Shown here in pieces: positions 1 to 6,703 of a DNA stretch of 11,248 nt (its first letter is position 1; each line of letters opens with the position of its first letter). The notes under the pieces were generated by a model. It worked only from the letters and a program-made list of their open reading frames with translations. It had not been told where the DNA came from and made no database searches. The stretch comes from JBMYYR01 sp049609625 (GTDB lineage: Bacteria > Bacteroidota > Bacteroidia > Flavobacteriales > CAJXXR01). The stretch lies in NCBI GenBank assembly GCA_049609625.1, contig JBMYYR010000058.1:1-11248 (forward strand), in the 5' to 3' direction. The translations under genes and the position numbers were made by a program.

Positions 1-27
1 AAAACGTTTTTAGAATCGAAATACTAG

Positions 28-777
28 ATGAAAAACATACTTTTTTTTCTATTTTTTATTGTAAGTCTTTCTGTTTCAGCTCAAAAAAAATATTTCTACA
101 AAAATCCGAAATTTAAATATTTACCTTTAGAATTAGCAATCAATATTCAATCGCCAGCCTATTTTGGTTTCGATATTGGACTTGAAAATCCGATTATTCA
201 AAAAAGTGAATCCAATTTAATTCATGGCGTGCCTTCAAGACAATTAAAAGAGGTTTTATCTCGTGTTAACTTAGCCAATCATTTTGTTAAATTAGATGAG
301 TTTAATCTTCATCAGATTCAATTGAGTATTGGTGGAAGTTATCGGGAAACTTATGATAATCAATGGTATATTGAACCAATGATGCATTTCTCTTATGCTT
401 ATCAGTATGAAATAGAAACGGGGAATCGTTATGATTTAAAACCTCAATTAACGTTACAATTTGGCTTCGGAAAAAACGATCGGATTTATAAACTAACCGA
501 CCGCTTGTTGTATTGTCGGCCAGGTTTGATGTTCGATTTGGCGAGCGAGCAAGAAACAAAAGTACATGCTGTGCTGGCTTTCGGGTTCCAATCTACGTTT
601 CAGGGTTTGCGCCTCAAGCGTTGGGCTAATCCATGGTTTAAGAACCGTAAAAAACCAGAGCCCGAATTTGAGTTTTCTGGACAAAGTTATGGTCAAGAAA
701 GTGGAAAAAACAAAGCCATCAAACGAAAAAAACTCAACAAAAAGAAGCGAAAATACAAAACATTGAAGAAAAAATAA
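28..777 (+). CDS. Predicted exported beta-rich protein of unknown function with a polybasic C-terminus
   Basis: I do not recognise this 249-residue protein. Residues 1-19 form a clear Sec signal peptide (a lysine, a Phe/Ile/Leu-rich core, then S-V-S-A-Q), so the mature protein starts near K20. The body (about 30-200) has alternating polar and hydrophobic stretches rich in aromatics and glycine, such as the segments around 95-125, 138-150 and 180-192. This is compatible with outer-membrane beta strands but is not proof. The tail is odd: 15 of residues 227-249 are Lys or Arg, and the chain ends in three lysines, whereas beta-barrels usually end in an aromatic residue. It is followed after 19 nt by the M28 peptidase gene on the same strand, so the two may be co-transcribed. 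The ATG at 28 places the signal peptide at the very N-terminus. Function is unassigned. Confidence 0.8.
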   Translation: MKNILFFLFFIVSLSVSAQKKYFYKNPKFKYLPLELAINIQSPAYFGFDIGLENPIIQKSESNLIHGVPSRQLKEVLSRVNLANHFVKLDEFNLHQIQLSIGGSYRETYDNQWYIEPMMHFSYAYQYEIETGNRYDLKPQLTLQFGFGKNDRIYKLTDRLLYCRPGLMFDLASEQETKVHAVLAFGFQSTFQGLRLKRWANPWFKNRKKPEPEFEFSGQSYGQESGKNKAIKRKKLNKKKRKYKTLKKK

Positions 778-796
778 GCCCCAAACAACACCTCTT

Positions 797-2167
797 ATGA
801 AACATACGCTAAGCCTCCTTTTGTGCTGTCTATTCTTAAATTCTTGGGCGCAGACTTCCGAAGAAAAAACACAGATTCAAGCCTTTTTTGACCAAGCATT
901 AACAAAAAGTATGGCCTACGAAGATCTACGGGTATTGTGCAAAGATATTGGCGCAAGACTCAGTGGATCAAAGGCTTTGGAGCAAGCTGTGGTTTGGGGA
1001 GACACCACTTTTCAAGATCTAAATCCAGATACGGTTTATAAACAAGAGGTTTTAGTACCGCATTGGGAACGCGGTAGAGAGCAAGCTCATTATTATGACA
1101 AAAACGGACGAACTAAACTAAAAGTCAAAACGCTGGGTGGCTCTGTCGGCACGGGCTTGTCCACGCTTCAAGGTTCTGTTATCCAATTCAATAGCTTGAC
1201 CGATTTAGAAAATGCCGACCCAAAAACAGTTGAAGGTAAATTTGTGTTTCTAAACCAGCCCTTCGACGAAACGTATATCAATACCTTTGATGCCTACGGC
1301 GCCTGCTCGGTTAATCGATTTATGGGCGCCATAAAAGCCGCCGAAAAAGGAGCCATTGCCATCTATGTTCGCTCACTTTCCAACCACGACAACAAGCATG
1401 CTCACACCGGATCGATGGCCTACAAAACTGGTCTCGATTCTATACCAGCTGTGGCTTTGAGCGCAAAAGCGGCTAATATATTAGCTTTAGATTTAGCCAA
1501 TGACCCCACGCTAACGGCCTATCTCAAACTCCAAACTACTCACTATCAAGATGCACGTTCTCATAATGTTATTGCCGAACTAAAAGGCAGTCAATTTCCT
1601 GATCAATACATTACAATTGGTGCGCATTTAGATTCTTGGGATGTTGGCGAAGGCGCTCATGATGATGGCGCTGGTGTGGTTCAAACCATTGAAGTTTTGC
1701 GTTTGTTCAAAACCATGACTATTCAACCAAAACACAGCATTCGTTTTGTTCTATTTACGAATGAAGAAAACGGAGCTAAAGGCGCGTTTCGATATGCTCA
1801 ACTAGCTGAATTACAGAGCGAAAACCATATTCTAGCCATCGAAAGTGATCGCGGTGGATTTAGTCCGCGAGGTTTTCAAATCGACTCTAAAAACACCACA
1901 TTGATTGAACAAATCCGATCGTGGAAGCCATTTTTAGAACAATTCGGATTACATGATTTCTCTGAAGGCTATGCTGGCGTTGATATTAATCCATTAAAAT
2001 CTGTAAATCAAAACATTACACTTATCGGATTAAAGCCTGATAGTCAACGTTATTTTAGTCATCACCATGCCGATTCGGACGTTTTTGAATCCGTGAATCG
2101 TCGTGAACTTGAGCTTGGAGCGGCTTCCATGGCTGCTCTACTTTATTTGCTCGATAAAAACTTATAA
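797..2167 (+). CDS. Secreted M28 family zinc peptidase (carboxypeptidase Q/PGCP-like)
   Basis: A 456-residue secreted metallopeptidase, expected to trim N- or C-terminal residues from peptides in the periplasm or outside the cell. Residues 1-19 are a signal peptide ending W-A-Q. The catalytic domain carries the M28 two-zinc set in order: H277 in HLDSWD, bridging D289 in HDDGAG, E323 (general base) and E324 in NEENG, D351 in ESDRGG, and the late His of the HHHADSD stretch (422-428). Residues about 110-240, between the N-terminal helical part and the metal site, fit the protease-associated (PA) insert of the PGCP branch. Length agrees with bacterial carboxypeptidase Q-like enzymes. The M3 oligopeptidase gene follows after 6 nt, which suggests an operon in which extracellular and cytoplasmic peptide breakdown are coupled. 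The family is secure; substrate preference (dipeptide carboxypeptidase or aminopeptidase) cannot be told from sequence. Confidence 0.93.
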   Translation: MKHTLSLLLCCLFLNSWAQTSEEKTQIQAFFDQALTKSMAYEDLRVLCKDIGARLSGSKALEQAVVWGDTTFQDLNPDTVYKQEVLVPHWERGREQAHYYDKNGRTKLKVKTLGGSVGTGLSTLQGSVIQFNSLTDLENADPKTVEGKFVFLNQPFDETYINTFDAYGACSVNRFMGAIKAAEKGAIAIYVRSLSNHDNKHAHTGSMAYKTGLDSIPAVALSAKAANILALDLANDPTLTAYLKLQTTHYQDARSHNVIAELKGSQFPDQYITIGAHLDSWDVGEGAHDDGAGVVQTIEVLRLFKTMTIQPKHSIRFVLFTNEENGAKGAFRYAQLAELQSENHILAIESDRGGFSPRGFQIDSKNTTLIEQIRSWKPFLEQFGLHDFSEGYAGVDINPLKSVNQNITLIGLKPDSQRYFSHHHADSDVFESVNRRELELGAASMAALLYLLDKNL

Positions 2168-2173
2168 ACCTCT

Positions 2174-4207
2174 ATGTCAAATCCATTTTTTTCAGCATTT
2201 TCGACACTTCATCAAACTTGCCCGTTTACACAAATTGAGACGGCACATTTTCTACCTGCATTCGAAAAAGGCTTAACGGAAGCCAAAGCCGACATCGAAA
2301 AAATAAGCTCAAATCCTGAACCTGCGAGTTTCGAAAACACGATTGAAGCTTTGGAATTTAGCGGTAGCTTACTCAGTCGAGTGTCTTCGGTGTTTTTTAA
2401 TCTCAATTCTGCCGAAACTTCTGATGAAATTCAGCAAATTGCTCAAGAAATTTCTCCAAAACTGAGTGCGCATGCCAATGACCTTAGTTTGAATAAAGCT
2501 CTTTTTCAGCGTATTAAATCTTTGTTTGAACAAAAAGATACATTAGATCTAACGGTTGAACAAAGTCAACTTTTAGAGAAAAATTATAAGTCATTTACTC
2601 GGAACGGAGCGAATTTATCAGTACCAGATCAAGAAACCTTACGCCAAATAGATCAAAGCTTAGCTAAACTAAAACTACAGTTTGGAGAGCATGTTTTGGC
2701 TGCAAACAATACGTTTGAGCTTTTGGTTTCTGATGAACATCAACTAAAAGGCTTGCCAAAATTTGCTTTAGACACTGCCAAATCACTTGCAGAATCTAAA
2801 GGCAAATCAGGCTATATGTTCACGCTCGATTATCCGAGTTATATTCCTTTTATGACCTATTGCGAAAACAGGACATTGAGAAAAGAATTGAGTCTAGCGT
2901 TTGGTTCTAAAGCCTATAAAGACGAACGATTTTCGAATGAATCTTTAGTTTTGGAAATAGCTCAATTACGCTTCGATCGGGCTAAATTGTTGGGCTACGA
3001 AAGTCATTCTGCCTTTGTCTTAGAACCACGAATGGCGGAAAAAACAGAAACAGTTTTAGACTTTTTAGCTGACTTAGAAGCAAAATCAAAGCCATTTGCG
3101 CAACAGGAATTTAAAGAACTTTCTGCTTTTGCCAAAGAACAAGATGGCATAGAAAATCTTCAGGCTTGGGATGCCGCTTTTTATACCGAAAAGCTTAAAA
3201 AACAGCGTTTTAATTTCGATGAAGAAGAGTTGAAACCCTATTTAGAACTCGAAGCCTGTTTAGATGGTGTGTTTCAGGTCGCATCCAAACTCTTTGGACT
3301 CCGCTTTGTCAAAAATGAAACTATTGAGGCTTACCATCCTGATGTTCAGGCTTTTGAAGTCTTTGATGAAGACCAAAGATTTATTTCTGTTTTTTACGCC
3401 GATTTCTTTCCGAGAGCTGGAAAAAGAGGTGGTGCATGGATGACTTCATTTAAAGACCAATGGCAAAAAGAGGGCGAGAACAGCCGACCTCATATTTCTA
3501 TTGTTTGCAATTTTACACCTCCAAATCATAATACGCCTTCTTTACTCACATTCAATGAATTAACAACACTTTTTCATGAATTTGGACATGCATTACACGG
3601 CATGTTGGCCAACACCACTTATCCAAGTTTGTCGGGAACAAACGTCTCTTGGGATTTTGTTGAATTGCCTTCCCAATGGTTAGAAAACTGGTGTTACGAA
3701 AAGACCTGTTTAGATTTATTTGCTAAACATTATCAGAACAAAACTGCCATTCCGATGGAGTTGGTTGAAAAAATCAAAGCCTCTTCAAGTTTTATGGAAG
3801 GCATGAAAACCTTAAGGCAAGTCTCTCTAGCTCAGCTGGATATGACTTGGCATGCTGGTAATCCAAATCAATTCAAAACCTTGGAAGAAGCCGAAGAGCG
3901 CGCCTATGCCAACACCAGACTTTATCCAAAAAATGACGAAACTTGTACCAGTACAGCCTTTTCTCATATTTTTCAGGGTGGCTATTCTTCTGGCTATTAT
4001 TCTTATAAATGGGCAGAAGTTTTGGATGCAGATGCCTTTGAAGCTTTTAAAGAACAAGGTGTGTTCAATCAAGAGCTTGCGCAAGAGTTCAGAACGCATA
4101 TTTTGGAAAAAGGCGGCACCGAAAATCCGATGGAACTTTACAAAAGATTCCGTAAAAAAATGCCAACTAACGACGCTTTGCTAAAGCGCGCAGGTTTGTT
4201 GAGCTAA
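2174..4207 (+). CDS. M3 family metallopeptidase (Dcp / oligopeptidase A-like)
   Basis: A 677-residue cytoplasmic zinc peptidase of the thimet-oligopeptidase (M3) family, which degrades short peptides. The signature HEFGH begins at H468, giving zinc ligands H468 and H472 and catalytic E469. The third ligand is E497 in the DFVELPSQ motif, 25 residues after H472. The preceding long helical N-terminal region and the length match E. coli Dcp and PrlC/OpdA (about 680 residues). No signal peptide is visible, so it should act inside the cell. The active-site surroundings mix features of both subgroups: the SGTN-x2-DFVE segment is Dcp-like, while the ELPSQ-x2-ENW segment is OpdA-like. I therefore do not choose between peptidyl-dipeptidase and oligopeptidase A. 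It starts 6 nt after the M28 peptidase stop and ends 87 nt before a strong terminator, so it is the last gene of that unit. Confidence 0.95.
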   Translation: MSNPFFSAFSTLHQTCPFTQIETAHFLPAFEKGLTEAKADIEKISSNPEPASFENTIEALEFSGSLLSRVSSVFFNLNSAETSDEIQQIAQEISPKLSAHANDLSLNKALFQRIKSLFEQKDTLDLTVEQSQLLEKNYKSFTRNGANLSVPDQETLRQIDQSLAKLKLQFGEHVLAANNTFELLVSDEHQLKGLPKFALDTAKSLAESKGKSGYMFTLDYPSYIPFMTYCENRTLRKELSLAFGSKAYKDERFSNESLVLEIAQLRFDRAKLLGYESHSAFVLEPRMAEKTETVLDFLADLEAKSKPFAQQEFKELSAFAKEQDGIENLQAWDAAFYTEKLKKQRFNFDEEELKPYLELEACLDGVFQVASKLFGLRFVKNETIEAYHPDVQAFEVFDEDQRFISVFYADFFPRAGKRGGAWMTSFKDQWQKEGENSRPHISIVCNFTPPNHNTPSLLTFNELTTLFHEFGHALHGMLANTTYPSLSGTNVSWDFVELPSQWLENWCYEKTCLDLFAKHYQNKTAIPMELVEKIKASSSFMEGMKTLRQVSLAQLDMTWHAGNPNQFKTLEEAEERAYANTRLYPKNDETCTSTAFSHIFQGGYSSGYYSYKWAEVLDADAFEAFKEQGVFNQELAQEFRTHILEKGGTENPMELYKRFRKKMPTNDALLKRAGLLS

Positions 4208-4294
4208 TTTCCATAGGTCAATTGCTGCAAGTGAGTTAAATTGAACATGACACAGAACACTGCTAAACCGACAAATTTGATCAACATAAAAAAC

Positions 4295-4331
4295 AAAAAA
4301 GCCATTTTGAAAAATTCAAAATGGCTTTTTT
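4295..4331. terminator. Bidirectional intrinsic terminator
   Basis: A perfect 11-bp stem (4301-4311 with 4315-4325) has an AAA loop. It is flanked by six A on the left and six T on the right, so it works as a Rho-independent terminator on either strand. It lies between the M3 peptidase gene (plus) and the small minus-strand gene ending at 4351, and serves both convergent transcripts. Confidence 0.9.
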
Positions 4332-4350
4332 AATGGTTTTAAAAAATCAA

Positions 4351-4668
4351 CTATTGCATCTGATTCTTAATAAGTTGAATGTCTTCAGGGTTCATCATAC
4401 GATCTTGGATGATACTGATAAAATTATATTCAAGTGCTTCATTCGGGAAGGTAAATAATTCCACAATATCAAGAGCTTGAGCTGTGCTGTAACACAATCC
4501 GATCATTTCGGTTCTAAGTGTTATTAATTTTTCATGGTCATCGGAAATGGAGTTGTAAACAGCTATCAAATCCGTGTGTGTGGCATCAGAAATGGCTGAT
4601 GGACATTCGGTTGAAAAAGATAAGGTTGAAAAACCAAAAATAAAGAGAAATAAAGCTTTAACGTACAT
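4351..4668 (-). CDS. Small exported protein, possibly DUF4476-like
   Basis: A 105-residue protein if translation starts at the ATG at 4668. That start puts a signal peptide (residues 1 to about 19, hydrophobic 5-18, ending S-F-S) at the N-terminus. A more upstream in-frame ATG at 4746 would add 26 residues in front of the signal peptide and overlap the candidate promoter, so I reject it. The mature part is about 85 residues, mostly helical, with two cysteines (C22, C59) that could form a disulfide. The stretch from C59 (C-Y-S-T-A-Q-A-L-D-I-V-E-L-F-T-F, then a D-R-M-M-N-P-E-D helix) recalls DUF4476, a small Bacteroidota domain of unknown function in which a Q-x5-L-F-x-F type motif precedes helical repeats. 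This is a resemblance by eye only. It is monocistronic, convergent with the peptidase operon and divergent from the peroxiredoxin gene. Confidence 0.7.
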   Translation of the reverse strand: MYVKALFLFIFGFSTLSFSTECPSAISDATHTDLIAVYNSISDDHEKLITLRTEMIGLCYSTAQALDIVELFTFPNEALEYNFISIIQDRMMNPEDIQLIKNQMQ

Positions 4669-4743
4669 AATAACTGGCGTTAAGAGGTTAATAAAAATAA
4701 AACAAAACGTCCTGAAACGAGAAAACGAAAACAAGACTAAGCA

Positions 4744-4751
4744 CAAAGTTA
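4744..4751 (-). promoter_or_regulatory. Candidate -7 box for the small minus-strand gene
   Basis: Read on the minus strand, this is TAACTTTG, an exact match to the Bacteroidota TAnnTTTG -7 element. It would start RNA near 4738 and leave a leader of about 70 nt before the ATG at 4668. No TTG lies at the usual spacing upstream, so the promoter is only half supported. Confidence 0.35.
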
Positions 4752-4920
4752 CATTTTTTTTCTAACTATTGTAGTCGCTTAAGTTTATTGTTTTGAAACT
4801 AAATCTTATCTATCTCGCCTAGTTCACTCAAAATCAGCTAACAAAATGCTTTTGTCCTGTTTTTGTGGACTTTTTTAATTCGACGTCTGAGGAGGATGAT
4901 TTTGGAAGGCAATGCAAGAA

Positions 4921-4965
4921 AATACGTTGGAAAATAAAAAACAAGAAATACATTGAAATACGTTA
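4921..4965 (+). repeat. Three AATACRTTR direct repeats upstream of the peroxiredoxin promoter
   Basis: Copies lie at 4921-4929 (AATACGTTG), 4947-4955 (AATACATTG) and 4957-4965 (AATACGTTA). Start-to-start spacing is 26 and 10 nt, the latter close to one helical turn. The last copy runs into the palindrome and the -33 element. Tandem copies just upstream of a promoter are what an activator site would look like. No regulator can be named from this. Confidence 0.4.
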
Positions 4966-4979
4966 TTGTATATCAATAA
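4963..4979. promoter_or_regulatory. Candidate operator palindrome in the peroxiredoxin promoter
   Basis: TTATTG (4963-4968) and CAATAA (4974-4979) form a perfect 6-bp inverted repeat around a 5-nt AT spacer. The palindrome overlaps the -33 TTG and fills most of the spacer up to the -7 box, where a bound dimer would block polymerase. Its AT-rich dyad is loosely like PerR/Fur-family boxes but does not match the PerR consensus. The peroxide-response role is inferred from the gene downstream. Confidence 0.4.
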
Positions 4980-4994
4980 TTGCCAGTATTTTTG
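4966..4994 (+). promoter_or_regulatory. Bacteroidota-type promoter of the peroxiredoxin gene
   Basis: TTG (4966-4968), an 18-nt spacer, then TATTTTTG (4987-4994) matches the -33 TTG / -7 TAnnTTTG promoter of this phylum. RNA would begin near 5000, giving a leader of about 20 nt before the ATG at 5022. This also rules out the upstream in-frame TTG at 4980 as the start codon, because it would lie inside the promoter. The same 18-nt spacing recurs before glmM. Confidence 0.6.
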
Positions 4995-5021
4995 CAAAAC
5001 ATAATTTTAAAACCAAACAAA

Positions 5022-5654
5022 ATGGCTGTTTTAGTAGGAAAAAAAGCACCTGCATTTAAAGCAAATGCAGTAGTTGACGGAACAAAAGTGGTAAACGATT
5101 TTTCGTTAGACCAATTTGAAGGAAAGAAAAACGTAGTATTGTTCTTCTATCCAAAAGATTTCACTTTTGTTTGTCCGACAGAATTACACGCTTTTCAAGC
5201 GAAATTAGACGAGTTTAAAACCAGAAATACCGAAGTTGTTGCCGTTTCTACCGATACAGAAATGAGCCACTGGGGATGGTTGAATATGGAAAAAAGTCAC
5301 GGCGGAATCAAAGGCGTTACTTACCCAATTGTAGCCGATACCAACAAAACAATCTCAAAAAACTACGATGTATTGACTGGGGATTATTTCTATAACGAAA
5401 ATGACGAATTGGAAGCAACTCAGGAACTTATCGCTTATAGAGGTTTGTTTTTGATTGACAAAAACGGTATTGTACAGCACCAGCTAGTCAACAATTTACC
5501 TTTGGGTAGAAATGTTGATGAGGCACTAAGAATGGTAGATGCACTTACGTTTTTTGAAGAAAACGGCGAAGTTTGTCCAGCCAACTGGTCGGAAGGAAAA
5601 GAAGGTATGAAAGCAAGCCACGAAGGCACTGCCGAATATTTATCGAAGAACTAA
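5022..5654 (+). CDS. Typical 2-Cys peroxiredoxin (AhpC/Prx1 family)
   Basis: A 210-residue thiol peroxidase that reduces hydrogen and organic peroxides in the cytoplasm. The active-site segment FYPKDFTFVCPTE (42-54) contains peroxidatic C51 with P44 and T48 of the P-x3-T-x2-C signature. R140 in YRGLFLID is the conserved arginine, and resolving C185 lies in GEVCPANW, so this is a two-cysteine dimeric enzyme. Relative to many Prx1 proteins there is a short acidic insertion around 120-136, before the YRGLF strand. The C-terminus ends in E-Y-L-S-K-N without a Y-F motif, which usually means resistance to over-oxidation. I chose the ATG at 5022 because MAVLVGKKAP is a standard N-terminus of the family and a promoter sits just upstream. 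No ahpF neighbours it, so the reductant is unknown. It has its own promoter and a terminator. Confidence 0.96.
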   Translation: MAVLVGKKAPAFKANAVVDGTKVVNDFSLDQFEGKKNVVLFFYPKDFTFVCPTELHAFQAKLDEFKTRNTEVVAVSTDTEMSHWGWLNMEKSHGGIKGVTYPIVADTNKTISKNYDVLTGDYFYNENDELEATQELIAYRGLFLIDKNGIVQHQLVNNLPLGRNVDEALRMVDALTFFEENGEVCPANWSEGKEGMKASHEGTAEYLSKN

Positions 5655-5669
5655 ACCTGTTTTAGAACC

Positions 5670-5706
5670 AAACAAATAAATTCGCCTCGTGCGGATTTAT
5701 TTGTTT
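5670..5706 (+). terminator. Intrinsic terminator after the peroxiredoxin gene
   Basis: A 16-bp stem (5670-5685 with 5691-5706, one G-U wobble) has a CTCGT loop. It lies 15 nt after the stop, and the right arm ends in a U-rich TTTATTTGTTT stretch. The hairpin top closely resembles the one at 6584-6609. Confidence 0.8.
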
Positions 5707-5722
5707 AAAAAATCTTATCATT

Positions 5723-6559
5723 ATGTCACAATACAACCAAAATCAACCAGGATTGAAACCAACAAAACTACCTATTTTTATTGGCGTCGGATTCTTTATT
5801 CTATTCATTCTATTCAAATCTACAATAACCATTGGGCCAGGAGAAGGCGGTGTTATTTTTGAGACGCTTGGCGACGGTATAAATACCGAAATGACCTACG
5901 GCGAAGGATTTCATCTGGTTGCGCCATGGAATAAGATGATTGTTAGAAAAGTTAGACAGCAATCTATCGCTGAAGAAATGAACGTATTGTCAGTCAATGG
6001 ATTAGAAGTGAAAGTTAGTGGAACGATTTGGTACGAGCCTGAATTTTCTAACTTAGGACACCTCATAAAAACCAAAGGAGAAGATTACGAACGCGAACTT
6101 TTAGCTCCAGCTATTAGTGCTGCAGCACGATCTGTTGTTGGTCGTTATACACCAGAACAATTGTACTCGAGTAAGCGAGACGTCATTGAGCAAGAAATAC
6201 TTGCCGAAGTACAATCTGTACTTCAAGATCAGTATTTGAGAGTGAAAAAAGTACTTGTAGAAGACGTCAAACTACCTTCGACCATCAGAACGGCCATCGA
6301 AACCAAATTGAAACAAGAGCAAGAATCGCTTGAGTATGAATTTCGTTTAGCAAAAGCCCAAAAAGAGGCCGAAAGACAAAAAATTGATGCAGAAGGTAAA
6401 GCCGCCGCAAACCGTATTTTGAGCGCCTCTCTGACCGACAAAATTCTGAAAGAAAAAGGCATTGAAGCCACAATAAAACTCTCAGAATCAAACAATTCTA
6501 AAGTAGTTGTGATTGGATCTGGCGATGGTGGCATGCCGATTATTTTGGGAAACAATTAA
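5723..6559 (+). CDS. Membrane-anchored SPFH/prohibitin family protein
   Basis: A 278-residue prohibitin-like protein. After a short polar N-terminus, residues 17-32 form one membrane segment, anchoring the protein in the inner membrane. This is followed by an SPFH/band-7 domain (about 36-190) containing the I-x-P-G-E-G-G-V entry, the G-E-G-F-H-x3-P-W segment (60-69) and the R-S-V-V-G-R-Y-T-P-E-Q-L-Y helix (136-148). Residues 190-230 are charged and alanine/glutamate-rich, as in the coiled coil by which SPFH proteins assemble into rings. The C-terminus (about 258-278) is hydrophobic and glycine-rich. Bacterial prohibitins scaffold membrane microdomains and, where studied, partner membrane proteases such as FtsH. 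No partner gene is adjacent here. It follows the peroxiredoxin gene by 68 nt with a terminator between, so it probably depends on read-through or a promoter I cannot identify. Confidence 0.92.
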   Translation: MSQYNQNQPGLKPTKLPIFIGVGFFILFILFKSTITIGPGEGGVIFETLGDGINTEMTYGEGFHLVAPWNKMIVRKVRQQSIAEEMNVLSVNGLEVKVSGTIWYEPEFSNLGHLIKTKGEDYERELLAPAISAAARSVVGRYTPEQLYSSKRDVIEQEILAEVQSVLQDQYLRVKKVLVEDVKLPSTIRTAIETKLKQEQESLEYEFRLAKAQKEAERQKIDAEGKAAANRILSASLTDKILKEKGIEATIKLSESNNSKVVVIGSGDGGMPIILGNN

Positions 6560-6583
6560 ATTTTATTTCTCATAAAACTTAAG

Positions 6584-6609
6584 AAAATCCGCCACGTGCG
6601 GATTTTTTT
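6584..6609 (+). terminator. Intrinsic terminator after the prohibitin gene
   Basis: A 9-bp stem AAAATCCGC / GCGGATTTT (6584-6592 with 6598-6606) has a CACGT loop and is followed by further T residues up to 6609. It starts 24 nt after the stop codon. The core is nearly the same as the terminator at 5670-5706. Confidence 0.88.
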
Positions 6610-6627
6610 GTTTGAAGAACTCACTAA

Positions 6628-6667
6628 AAACTAAAATTCGATAGAAACTAAGTTTTGATTTTAGTTT
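6628..6667. promoter_or_regulatory. Inverted repeat overlapping the glmM promoter
   Basis: AAACTAAAAT (6628-6637) and ATTTTAGTTT (6658-6667) form a perfect 10-bp inverted repeat with arm starts 30 nt apart, about three helical turns. A further AAACTAA copy sits between them at 6645-6651. The right arm begins immediately after the -33 TTG and lies in the promoter spacer. It could be an operator or a leader-independent hairpin; in AT-rich DNA chance is a real alternative. Confidence 0.35.
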
Positions 6668-6683
6668 ATGAAACTTATCTTTG
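6655..6683 (+). promoter_or_regulatory. Bacteroidota-type promoter of the glmM-cysteine desulfurase unit
   Basis: TTG (6655-6657, part of TTTTG), an 18-nt spacer, then TATCTTTG (6676-6683) fits the -33/-7 consensus of the phylum exactly. RNA would start near 6688, about 16 nt before the ATG at 6704, and just after a terminator. That is what a new transcription unit needs. Confidence 0.65.
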
Positions 6684-6703
6684 TCCATCTAATTTAATAC
6701 ACT

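Larger units (their letters stand above)
4669..5021. other. Divergent intergenic regulatory region (about 350 bp)
   Basis: No credible gene is present. An open frame at 4865-5059 is Lys/Ile-rich, overlaps the peroxiredoxin start in another frame and looks non-coding. The region separates the minus-strand small exported protein from the peroxiredoxin gene. It holds a candidate minus-strand -7 box, three copies of an AATACRTTR direct repeat, a 17-bp palindrome, and a full Bacteroidota promoter for the peroxiredoxin. The stretch 4752-4920 is AT-rich with nothing I can assign beyond weak hairpins around 4841-4870. Confidence 0.7.

Noticed and set aside
1..27. End of an upstream gene or a promoter before the first gene
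   Set aside because: Only 27 nt are visible; AAAACGTTTT is palindromic but too short to interpret, and no TAnnTTTG box is present.
4841..4876. Hairpin followed by T6 as a possible terminator or attenuator
   Set aside because: The stem GTCC/GGAC is only 4 bp with a 9-nt loop, the overlapping ACAAAA/TTTTGT stem is A/T only, and there is no upstream plus-strand gene to terminate.
4980..5021. Longer peroxiredoxin from an in-frame TTG at 4980 (14 extra residues)
   Set aside because: The TTG lies inside the promoter, upstream of the predicted RNA start, and the extra residues are unlike the family; the ATG at 5022 gives the standard N-terminus.
4865..5059. 64-codon plus-strand open frame before the peroxiredoxin gene
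   Set aside because: Low-complexity Lys/Ile composition, overlap with the peroxiredoxin start in another frame and with the promoter, and no resemblance to any protein.
6229..6555. 108-codon minus-strand open frame inside the prohibitin gene
   Set aside because: It is antisense to a well-supported coding region and Ser/Phe-rich, as expected from the complement of the prohibitin coiled coil.
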